From Mixophyes australis (taxonomy: Eukaryota > Chordata > Amphibia > Anura > Limnodynastidae): 64,000 nucleotides of DNA. The notes below the pieces were generated by a model, which saw nothing but the letters and a program-made list of their open reading frames with translations, was not told the DNA's origin and searched no databases. Shown here one piece after another: positions 24,291-32,792 of the stretch. The number at the start of each line of letters is the position of its first letter. The first letter of the stretch is position 1. The position numbers and the translations under genes were made by a program. The stretch is taken from contig JAVHZZ010000003.1 of assembly GCA_036250195.1 (NCBI GenBank), positions 346,855,875 to 346,919,874 of the forward strand. The letters run 5' to 3'.

Positions 24291-25285
24291 TTACTTTTGA
24301 GAAGCAAGAATATGCTCTGAACAAGTTAGGAGATAGGAGTCGTAGTCTTTTAATGACAGATATTTCACGCTGGCACCATTAAAGTATCACTTTGAATAAA
24401 GAATATAAGCAAGCACTTGTTGAGTGATCTGACATCCCCCCTTTAACCCTTGACCTGCACAAACTAAAGAGCCAACAATTTGTGTTGTTAGCTTATCCTC
24501 ATAGACCTCTCATCTCACCCTCATTGCAGAAGTGTTTCCCATATATTAATAAGTCACCTTCTTACACACACCATTTAAATCTTGTCCCAGCGGGATGGAC
24601 CTCTTCAAGAAAGAACTTGTGCAAATAGATAATAATCACAGGTCTCTGACAGAAACAAATGGTCTGCAGTCCAACACCAAAGCTTTGCAGACAAAACCTC
24701 CACTTATGAGCACCAAATCCTCATCAAACTAAACTTTAGTTTAAGTAGTCGCAGCTTTTTACAGCTACTGTCCTATGATTGTGGTCACCAGTATTTTCTG
24801 CTGTTACCAATGAGCAACTTTTCTCTTTAATCTCTGATATTTGCTTTTCTAAATGCCATTGTGCAATATATTTAAATATACATAACCTTTGCATATATAC
24901 TATATATATCTGCTTTCAAAACAAAGTGCACTTTTAAATGGATTTCAATTTTCAGATAATGGAGCTGAAAAAATGCTAATAACAAACAATACAAATAATA
25001 ATAATAATAATACATATTATTATTATTATTATTATTAATAATAATAAGCACATATAGAAAATTGTGACATCCGTCATGACTGAATTTCTAATATAGGTCT
25101 TTAATGAGGTAAACACCACAAGTAACCTCGCTCTTTCCCTCAAGGGTGCAGTTTTTGAGACAGAAACTACAGAGAACAAAAAAAAATATGCAAATTCCTG
25201 ATTGCACTATTACAAGATACACAGATGAATATTTTGCAAAGCAAACCAGCAGTGGTATATTAGCATGCAGGAGCAATATAAAGGC
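24291..25285. other. Intron stretch 3' of EPAS1 exon 1
   Basis: Unique-looking sequence except an (ATA)n/(ATT)n self-complementary patch at 24996-25048, which can fold on itself. Confidence 0.5.
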
Positions 25286-25516
25286 AGGTGTAAAACTTTT
25301 TATGACATAATTATGCTAACAATCACCTCACCCTATAGTGCAGAATCACCAGGGCTATGTGACCCTGTATACTGGTTTATTCTGTAATGGTGCAATGTAA
25401 ACATCTAGCATAGAACTGTGGAGTTGAAATAGAGTCTATAGAATGTTAATATCTATTCAGCTGCATAATCTAAACGTTGTGAAGCCGTGTTAGACGTTTG
25501 CAGGTATTAATCAGTA
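25286..25516 (+). repeat. Inverted repeat copy A (inside intron 1)
   Basis: A 231-bp segment beginning AGGTGTAAAACTTTTTATG and ending ATTAATCAGTA. Its reverse complement recurs at 27444-27673 with about nine differences counted by eye (roughly 96% identity). It begins 171 bp into the intron, downstream of EPAS1 exon 1. Confidence 0.92.
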
Positions 25517-25681
25517 GGATGACACATCCCCATTGCCTGACACTGATAACCAACAAACCGTGCAACAAGTGCGTAAAAGCGCAAAAACAACGTAGGGGAA
25601 TCATCAGGTCCCATAAAAGGGGGACAGATAACTAGAACTTCTGCAAATCACAGCGGACCCATATGACAATGTGAATTGCCC

Positions 25682-25690
25682 TCTTACCTT
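25682..25690 (-). other. EPAS1: 5' splice donor of EPAS1 intron 1
   Basis: The minus strand reads AAAAG|GTAAGA with the exon ending at 25688 and the intron starting at 25687. This is a near-consensus donor (AG|GTAAG) and leaves the ninth codon split after two bases, as in other vertebrate EPAS1 genes. Confidence 0.9.
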
Positions 25691-25713
25691 TTCTTCTCTT
25701 TTTCTGCTGTCAT
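25688..25713 (-). CDS. EPAS1: EPAS1 (HIF-2alpha) exon 1, coding part
   Basis: The minus strand reads ATG at 25713-25711, then codons for MTAEKEKK and two bases (AG) of a ninth codon before a GTAAGA donor. Vertebrate EPAS1 begins MTADKEKKR and its first coding exon is 26 nt ending in the same phase, so length, phase and seven of eight residues agree. The start has A at -3 (GATCATGA). EPAS1 is the hypoxia-stabilised bHLH-PAS transcription factor subunit that pairs with ARNT in the nucleus and controls erythropoietin, angiogenic and iron-handling genes; all of its domains (bHLH, PAS, oxygen-dependent degradation, transactivation) lie in later exons not in this window. The call is secured by the iron-responsive element upstream on the same strand. 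HIF1A is excluded because its N terminus (MEGAGG...) differs. No exon 2 coding sequence (bHLH basic region) was seen to the left. Confidence 0.93.
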
Positions 25714-25978
25714 GATCTGTCGGCGACTCAGTGACAATATTAAAGTTAGTAGCAAATCTCCGTGTCTGCCAAATGCACACGAGAGTAAAGGCACAATCAC
25801 TGCTACTCTGGTTCTGGAGCCAAAGTGGGGTGCAGGCAGGGGGGAAAAAAAGCACAAAAATAAAAGGAAATAATAAAATATATATAAAAAAAAAAAAAAT
25901 ACAAATTAAAAAAAAAACCAAACAGCACAAACTGCAGCAAAGTCCTTGACGAGTCACCCTCTGGCTGGGGCTGGCTAC

Positions 25979-26006
25979 ACAGTCTCAGGTCACTGCTGAG
26001 GATTGT
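25979..26006 (-). promoter_or_regulatory. EPAS1: Iron-responsive element in EPAS1 5' UTR
   Basis: On the minus strand the parts are: lower stem ACAATC, unpaired C, upper stem TCAG, loop CAGTGA, an extra C, TCAG's partner CTGA, and lower stem GACTGT. The CAGTGN loop and bulged C five bases 5' of it are the IRP1/IRP2 recognition hallmarks. It matches the known HIF2A IRE at all but two positions as I recall it, including the A.C mismatch in the lower stem and one unpaired base on the 3' side of the upper stem. IRP binding here represses HIF-2alpha translation when iron is low. It lies 265 nt 5' of the start codon. Confidence 0.93.
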
Positions 26007-26009
26007 ATA

Positions 26010-26330
26010 GCCGCCCAGGGGACAGACTAGGGGGGGAGCAGGAAGGACAAGTTCTCTAATAGACCGATGCGCGATGTACCCTGAGCCCGGAGCACGGCGA
26101 GGGCAGCAGGCTGGAAGTTGGACCTGGAGCTCCCCCTGGTCTCCGGGTGGGTGGAGGATCTCTGGGTCTGTACAGCTTGCCCTGCTCCACAGGCAGCAGC
26201 AGCAGCATAGGTCAGGCTCCGGATTGGAGCTGGTCGTGCCCGCCCTGCCTGCAGCAGCCACCACCCCCCGTCACTCCCACAGCAGCTCGGATCGTTGTCA
26301 GGGTCAGGCAACCTGACAGCGGACACAAGT
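26010..26330 (-). promoter_or_regulatory. EPAS1: GC-rich probable EPAS1 promoter/start region
   Basis: This block is clearly richer in G+C and CpG than the AT-rich DNA around it and sits immediately 5' of the IRE on the gene strand. It includes a short GCT-repeat stretch (26190-26208) and CCCGCC/GGGCGG-type boxes around 26235. No convincing TATA box is placed at a fixed distance. Promoter function and exact start are inferred from position and composition only. Confidence 0.6.
26056..26208 (-). other. Possible upstream ORF in EPAS1 leader, 50 codons
   Basis: An ATG at 26208-26206 opens a frame of 50 codons that begins MLLLLP, is Pro/Arg rich afterwards, and ends at TAG (26058-26056), 50 nt before the IRE. 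It would be a uORF only if transcription starts upstream of 26208, which the sequence does not show. No family is recognised; it may be chance. Confidence 0.3.
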
Positions 26331-26403
26331 GGATGTACCTCTGTTATAGGTAGTGCTAGGCAGTCGGTGCATGTCATCACACTGGGCAGTGCTGTTATAC
26401 ACA

Positions 26404-26571
26404 CACCTTATCATTACAGGATGGCTCATTTACATTTAGGGAAAGAATGTGGGTTGTGTTTTTCTCTCTAAAGACCCACACATATTGTTTATAAAGTGCC
26501 TTTATTGTCATGCATGTTTATAAAGTGCATATTAATGTGGTCCTTTATATATAAAACCTGTTTATAATATT
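26404..26571. other. Upstream flank of EPAS1 promoter
   Basis: AT-rich sequence with TTTATAAAGTGCNNTTATTG repeated twice (26484-26505, 26517-26537). Nothing else assigned. Confidence 0.45.
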
Positions 26572-26692
26572 ATACTATCTATCTCATATCTAACCTATCC
26601 TCTCATATCTATCACCTATTTATCTATCTCATATCATTCTATTTATCTCATATCTGCCTACCTACCTATCTATTACTGTTTTACCCTGTATA

Positions 26693-26757
26693 GTCTACTG
26701 TTTGTACCGTGTACGGCGCTGCGGAAACCTTGTGGCGCCCTACAAATAATAATAATA
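26693..26757 (+). mobile_element. LINE/SINE 3' tail fragment
   Basis: TGTACGGCGCTGCGGAAACC followed by TGGCGCCCTACAAATAATAATAAT is the typical CR1/L2-like 3' tail (GCGCTG...GGCGC..TA(C)AAATAA) seen in frog repeats. Only the tail is present. Confidence 0.65.
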
Positions 26758-26827
26758 TATATCTCATATTATATTTATGTCATATCAATCTCATATTATT
26801 CTATCATCAATCAATCTCAATCAATCT

Positions 26828-27324
26828 TATCTATGTCATATCTGTCGATCTATCTATCTAATATAATTTTTTCTATCTATCGGTCTATCGCCAATCAATT
26901 TATCTAATCTATCCACTATCTATCTCATATGGTGGTTTTCAATTTTATATACCAAGTCATACTGATGATTTGTCTATATGATTGTTATTGGATGATATAC
27001 TAATATCTTTTATATACTTGAATTAAATAATTTATGTTTACTTATGCCGGTCATTTGATTTTTCATCCCTATAGCTATTTTCTAGTGGGTATATGCGCTG
27101 GTATATTTGTTTCCAATTTATCTCTTTGTGGGTTTGCCACCCTTTTTCTCCAGCTGCAGTAATCATAGACCTATCTGTGTAACATTTTAGCGCCTGCCCT
27201 GCACTCTCTTTTTTTTCATATTTATCTATGTCATATCTGTCGATCTATCTATCTAATATTAATTTTTCTATCTATCGGTCTATCGCCAATCAATTTATCT
27301 AATCTATCCCCTATCTATCTCATA
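26828..27324 (+). repeat. Direct duplication within the TATC block
   Basis: A segment of about 100 bp at 26828-26930 (with CATATCTGTCGATC and CGGTCTATCGCCAATC) recurs almost unchanged at 27223-27324. Between the copies is about 290 bp of ordinary sequence. Confidence 0.88.
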
Positions 27325-27443
27325 TAATTCTATCTATCTCTAATCAATCAATCTCATATCTATCTAATATATCTCATATCTATGTCATATCTATCCCATA
27401 TCATTCTATCTATCTCATATCTATCTGTCTATCTATCTCATCA

Positions 27444-27673
27444 TACTGATTAATACCTGCAAACGTCTAACATGACCTCACAATGTTTAGATTATGCAGC
27501 TGAATAGATAGTAACATTCTATAGACTCTATTTCAACTCCACAGTTCTATGCTTGATGTTTACATTGAACAATTACAGAATAAACCAGTATACAGGGTCA
27601 CATAGCCTGGTGATTCTGCACTATAGGGTGAGGTGATTGTTAGCATAATTATGTCATAAAAAGTTTTACACCT
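27444..27673 (-). repeat. Inverted repeat copy B (upstream of promoter)
   Basis: Reverse-complement copy of 25286-25516. Its edges are flush with TATC simple repeat on both sides (CTATCTCATCA before, ATCTATCTCC after), so it looks like a segment pasted into the simple repeat. Together the two copies bracket 1.9 kb holding promoter, IRE and exon 1. Confidence 0.92.
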
Positions 27674-27780
27674 ATCTATCTCCAATCAATTTATGTTATC
27701 TATCTTGTATCTATTCATCTACAATCAATCAATCTATGTCATATCTATCTATCTATCTATCTATCTATCATATAACAGGT

Positions 27781-28504
27781 GGAAGACCTAAAGAGAGTCC
27801 ATTGTTTAAAAGTGGACCCTCCCATTTAAAATACATTTAAACATCACTGACAGTAAGTAAATCCTCCAAAAATATATAAACCATCAGTACAGAACGGCAG
27901 AGATTCTAGGTCCTGAGGAGGGTTTTGGTTCAACTGTTCAATCAGTATTCACAACCCACAAAGTTTATTTTCAAAAGGGGGAAGGGCTATTTAAATCTCC
28001 AGTAGGTGGGGCAAAAGTAGTGATTGCTCCACCCCCTTATGGTGAAAAGATGGTCCCTAAACATTTTACTCATGATAATTTCCTATTAAATTAGATCAGT
28101 TCACATTTAGAATGTGATTATTCAGATTTGTCTATTTATTATGATAATTCTGATTTATTATTTTAATTCTCACTAATTTCGGAATTTTTGTGCTCCTGAA
28201 AATAGATTTTTTCTCCGTATATTCCATCTTATTTAGCTTTATGTGTTAAAAAGCTCAAGAACATCTGATACCTCCTGATAAGGCCAATAAAATGATTATT
28301 TTATTCCTCTAGGATGATCGATAGAATTTCCATAATCTAGATATTTACCTGGGTCTGGAATGTCCCGATGAGTTTGATCTATCCATGATAAATATATACT
28401 CGCAATGTCTCTTTATCTGTTAGGTACAGTCAAAGCGTCAGATTTCTTTGTAGAATCACTTAGAAGTCATATGTTAGTCTTCTAACACATTTTTCCTCAT
28501 CTAT
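27781..28504. other. Intergenic stretch without recognised feature
   Basis: AT-rich; no gene or known repeat recognised. May belong to the element that follows. Confidence 0.4.
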
Positions 28505-29645
28505 TCATGTCCGGCGGAAGACATAGCAACTTTCGTTGCTACAACGTTACTAAAGATGACGACACAGTAGGGGAGGGCTCTCCTCTATAAATATCCAATC
28601 AAGCCATATCCTCGGCTTGCCTAGTAAAAGCTATTAGCGAAACGCGCGTCGGCGGACGCCGCGTTCACTGCTCCGCTCACCTAAATATTTTCTCTGGCAG
28701 TTTTTTTAGATAGCCTCCGAAACAAAGATTAGGAATAGATTGGTCCAGAGTATTTACTATTTTCTGAATGCCGCATATATCTATTCGCATAAGGCACTAA
28801 TATTGCTGTCTCAATAATGAACACGCTAACAGCCACATACGGACCTCATTAACCCCAGTGACGCTTATAAGGGGTTACTCTTTGCACAGGCTAGGCAGCT
28901 CCCCCTTGCTATTTGGAGCAGGATATGTGCATAAATTGAGTCCGTAGTATGTTTTTTTCATTTATGACCAACAAGTTCTCTCCGATATTTTGAGCTCAAT
29001 ACATTTTCTATTTTGAGATATAAGAGGGGTTATGAGAGGTACACAGTGCCACCAGAGGGAAATAGTAGACCCGGTCAGCACGGTTCATTTGTGTATAGAA
29101 TGTTGATGAAACCCACACATTCCATCTAAAAGAATCACAATATATAATGAATAATAGGAGGTATAGTCCCCCCAGGAGCTGAATTATGTGGCTTATACAT
29201 TTTGTGTAGGGTCAGCCTACCTATCAACTATAGGGCTCTCATATACCCATAGCAACATTCAAGCTCCCAGTTTCATAGATAAGTGGGATAATCAGTTATA
29301 ATACACTCTATCTTGATATCTAGGAAATATTATGGCAGTGTCTCCCTAATAAGCAAGGAAAGGAGCTCTGTTGCACTATTCAATAAATAGAGATGTGTGT
29401 TTGGAGGCCAATATTATAAACCAGAGAATAAGCCAATTGTATTAACTACTGTAACTAACCCTATGAAATATGTTCATGATAACACGAGTATGCTCAGCAG
29501 TTAATTGGAGCAGTAACGCGGTTAGACAATTAACGTTGTCTATTTTATCAGCTCTATTTCTATTTCATGGTTGATTCACTATTCACTTTTTATATTTCGC
29601 TACTAGAATGTTTTAACAATTGTAATAATAAAGATATATTTAACA
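28505..29645 (+). mobile_element. Noncoding element with GCGAAACGCGCGTC motif, copy 1
   Basis: The motif GCGAAACGCGCGTC is at 28637-28650, preceded by GCTTGCCTAGTAAAAGCTAT. The end (about 29590-29645) has ATATTTCGCTA, then AATAATAAAGATATATTT. Both ends match copy 2 (55075-55735, minus strand), so this is one dispersed family. No protein frame is seen. The boundaries are approximate. Confidence 0.6.
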
Positions 29646-29674
29646 GAATCTGAAGTGCAGAAATGGAGATTGAG

Positions 29675-29847
29675 GGGTATATTTACTAAACTGCAGGTTT
29701 GAAAAAGTGACCATGTTGTCTATAGCAACCAATCAGATTCCAGTTATCATTTATTTAGTACATTCTACAAGATGACAGCTAGAATCTGATTGGATACTAT
29801 AGGCAACATCTCTGCTCTTTCAAACCCACAGTTTAGTAAATATACAG
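29675..29847 (+). mobile_element. 173-bp palindromic MITE
   Basis: Same family as 7582-7754. Flanked by TTGAG (29670-29674) and CTGAG (29848-29852), a 5-bp duplication with one change. Confidence 0.9.
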
Positions 29848-29964
29848 CTGAGTCTCAGCTTATACTGAGAATGGGACACGGTTTGCGCCATCATAGGGGC
29901 ATCTGCAGGAAAGCCCGTTTGAAAGCGCACTTCAACCAATATAATAAAAAGCTTCAAACACCAG

Positions 29965-30135
29965 GGGCTAGTTTTACTAAACGGCGGGTTTGAAAAAGTG
30001 GAGATGTTGCCTATAGCAACCAATCAGATTCTAGCTTTCATTTATATAGTGCATTCTACAAAATTACAGCTAGAATCTGATTGGTTGCCATAAGCAACAT
30101 CTCCACTTTTTCAAACCAGTTTAGTAAATATACCC
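29965..30135 (+). mobile_element. 173-bp palindromic MITE
   Basis: Inverted arms GGCTAGTTTTACTAAACGGC / GTTTAGTAAATATACCC with GAAAAAGTGGAGATGTTGCC inside both arms. Target duplication not clear. Confidence 0.88.
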
Positions 30136-30139
30136 CCAA

Positions 30140-31489
30140 AAGTCACATTTAAAAAAAGACGGTCCCAATATAACCACATTTTCATGGTTCATTTAGGATA
30201 CTAATTAGACGCAGCCAATTTTATGGCGCTGAATGACGTGCACCTTGTTGTTGTTTGTGTGCACCTTGACATACGCTTTTTGGACAAGTAAATGCGTCTG
30301 CATAAATAAAGCATTGCAGGTCCACAGTTTTCTGTGCTGCTCAGCCGCGCTTATTGGATTGATAAAACACAATCAGAGCGGCTGGACAAGATTCTCTGTC
30401 TGTCTGTCATCCGCCTGGACAATGAATGTAGCGAGCTGGATTACCCCAATCACCCCCTCTTCCCCCCCTCCCCCCCCCCCCCCCCCCGGATCCGCCAAGG
30501 GTCCCAAATCAGCGGCCCAACAGAGGAGGTCAAAGTGGTTTATTTATTCTTAAACTTTATTTACAAGAACGTTTACAAACAACTTAATTATACTAATTGT
30601 AATAAATCATTGATTTAACTAGTAATCAATTTAATTGTTTATAATTGTCTACAAGAATGAGCGCTGTTACCCTGTCTAATAATGGAGCTCTATTATATAA
30701 CATTTCTTTTCCTACCCTTGTATTGTACTTGTCACGCCCTGTATTCTAAGTAGATACCTGTCCTACTCTCAGAATAGAGGAAATGCCTCAGGGCAGTATC
30801 ATTTTGCTTTTTGCTCGGAGATCTCAGGATCAGAGCAGAATGGGGACTTGCGTTGCTCAGTAACGGCCTAATAATGATGACTTGTACCATCACCTACTCA
30901 CTTCTGATTGGATGATTAAGAAATCACCTCTCCAGCTGATACCACTTCCTTTATTGCTCACCACTATATTACAGGACTTAGCGGAAGCTTCTTGTGTGAC
31001 TTACTGCGGTCAGACTGTAGAGGTATGTAAATGTATTTTTGTTATTGCACTGAATAGTGAATGCCTATCTTGCCAGCAAAGCAAATGTTAGCAAACTTTT
31101 CTGCTTAGGACATTGACATTACAATTATGTTTGAATTGGCTTATGCCATTGTGCATGGTTGGTATGCTGCTATTGACACTTCTTTTATTTAGCAAAGTCA
31201 GCATTATTGTTAGCGCTGTTTTGAATAATTTTTGTTTCTCTTTTTTTCTGACATATAGCACATTGCTTTCCTCCTGGCCGGTTATGTTGTCCTGTGGCGA
31301 AAACGTCTGCTGGCAAGTTGGCTTCAGTTCTGTTATCATGGACGCAGACATGCATATTGCGAAGACTGACCTGGAGCTTATGATCGTCATCCATACATCA
31401 ATACAACCCTTGATAAAATTGCTGCCTGTTTTACATATTCTGTGCATCTGGATCGTTACAGATGGAAGTAGCTGTGGTGGCAGAAAAGT
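30140..31489. other. Intergenic stretch without supported gene
   Basis: Includes a C-run region (30450-30487). An open frame of about 130 non-MITE codons exists around 31113-31490, hydrophobic, but it has no ATG start, runs into a MITE, and no family is recognised. Confidence 0.45.
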
Positions 31490-31494
31490 CCCAG

Positions 31495-31667
31495 GGGTTT
31501 ATTTACTAAACTGCGGTTTTGAAAAAGTGGAGATGTTGCCTATAGCAACCAATCAGATTCAAGCTTTCATTTATTTAGTGCATTCTACAAAATGTCAGCT
31601 AGAATCTGATTGGTTGCTATAGGCAACATCTCCACTTTTTCAAACCCGCAGTTTAGTAAATATACCC
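31495..31667 (+). mobile_element. 173-bp palindromic MITE
   Basis: Arms nearly perfect; flanked by CCCAG on both sides (31490-31494, 31668-31672), an exact 5-bp target duplication. Confidence 0.95.
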
Positions 31668-32160
31668 CCCAGTCTGCTTTGTGTTAGGTACTCAAACGGG
31701 CACTACAAGCACTTTATTAATTTGCCATTGGATGAGGAATCCCTTTTCCTGACAGAACAGCCGATTTATAACACTGTTCAATATCTGCTTGTTATGTCCC
31801 TCACATTGTTGCCCAATTTTCAGGGAGTGCCCGTAACTCATTTGTTACTAGGCAATCAGTCATATGGCACAGGCACGGTAAAGATTTGTGGCTATTAGGT
31901 AATAATCATTTTTAAAAAGTAATAAATAAAACAATTAGTGAACATGACTTTGCTTTTGTAAGTATTAATGGGCCTAGAACACTATATTTGCCACAATTTT
32001 TCATGAATTTTAAGCTAATTTTCACAATGCACCTAACCTTTTGTACATCATTTTGTCCCCCTCTAAAGCTACACACTTAAGAGAATTTAAAGTGGCTATA
32101 GCAACATACCATTCAGGTATGGTTTTTATAAAGTGTGTTCTACACTTAGCGTACCTACCC

Positions 32161-32784
32161 CATACTTGCCAACTCTCCCTGAATGTCAGGGAGACTCCCT
32201 GAAATAGGGGTGATCTCCCTCACTCCCTGAAGAGTCTGGCATTCTCCCTGATGCTGAACCAGTACAAGACATGGTTGGCTTCGCCATCTGTGGCATGATG
32301 ACACCGTTCAGAAACTGTGTCCTATGTCCATGTATTGATGCCTATGGAGGTGGCCATTTTCATGGAGACCAAGATTTAATTAAAGACTGACAGGTAAGAC
32401 AACATGACTTCAGTAATGGAGACAGAAATGTAAAAGACACTTCAGTCTTTAGATATTCATTAGCTGCTTTTCTTTAACGTATAGTTGTCTACTCTCCTGG
32501 AATGTCCAGGAGACTCCCGCATTTCTTGGGAGACCTCCCGGGAGAGCAGGGCAACCTCCCAGTTCTCGCCCCCACAATAGATAAGCGGCGGGGGGCGGGC
32601 TTAATGTTGCAAACATTTGTGTCATCTTAGCCCCGCCCCCTGCTGTATTTGGCCAAAATGGTGGCAATCATTTATAGGGGGGGGGGGGGGGGGGCAAAAT
32701 GATGCGATTCATCCAGCCCCGCCCCCGCATGCCCACCTTCCCCGGGATCTCCCTGAAGCCAACGAGGAAAAGTTGGCAAGTATG
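32161..32784. mobile_element. hAT-type nonautonomous element, CATACTTGCCAAC ends
   Basis: Ends CATACTTGCCAACT / AGTTGGCAAGTATG, flanked by exact ACCTACCC on both sides (32153-32160, 32785-32792); an 8-bp duplication points to hAT. A second family-like left arm begins at about 32481 (GTCTACTCTCCTGGAATGTC), so the copy is composite. An 18-bp G run lies at 32677-32694. Confidence 0.9.
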
Positions 32785-32792
32785 ACCTACCC

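Larger units (their letters stand above)
1..25687 (-). other. EPAS1: 5' portion of EPAS1 intron 1
   Basis: Everything to the left of the donor at 25687 should be transcribed as intron 1. No frame matching the bHLH-encoding exon 2 is present, so exon 2 lies beyond the left edge; a first intron of tens of kilobases is normal for this gene. The interval is a mix of transposon relics (listed separately) and unique AT-rich sequence. Confidence 0.75.
25714..26300 (-). other. EPAS1: EPAS1 5' untranslated leader (approximate)
   Basis: This is the leader of exon 1, inferred from the start codon and the IRE. The 3' limit is the start codon; the 5' limit (transcription start) is not visible and is set by the edge of the GC-rich block. 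Between the IRE and the start codon there is no ATG, so a scanning ribosome passing the IRE meets the EPAS1 start first. The leader includes a strikingly T/A-rich tract (25857-25925, T-rich on the transcript strand), unlike the GC-rich part upstream of the IRE. Confidence 0.7.
26572..27780. repeat. Imperfect TATC/CTCATA simple-sequence block
   Basis: About 1.2 kb dominated by interrupted TATC, TCATATC and CAATCAAT units. It is broken by a LINE-tail fragment (26693-26757), a non-repetitive stretch (26935-27220) and inverted repeat copy B (27444-27673). The last pure run is (TATC)n at about 27745-27770. Confidence 0.9.

Noticed and set aside
25604..25957. Minus-strand frame overlapping the EPAS1 start out of frame
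   Set aside because: It begins with GTG, not ATG; no ATG exists between the IRE and the real start, so it is not a believable overlapping uORF.
25803..26264. Minus-strand open frame of about 150 codons across the EPAS1 leader
   Set aside because: It starts at a GTG, runs through the IRE and a T-rich tract read as poly-Phe, and is in no frame with the EPAS1 start. It is leader sequence, not protein.
26572..27780. CRISPR-like or satellite array
   Set aside because: Irregular TATC-type units without fixed repeat/spacer lengths, in vertebrate DNA; simple-sequence expansion explains it.
31113..31622. 169-codon hydrophobic open frame
   Set aside because: No ATG start (TTG), its C-terminal part is MITE sequence, and no family is recognised.
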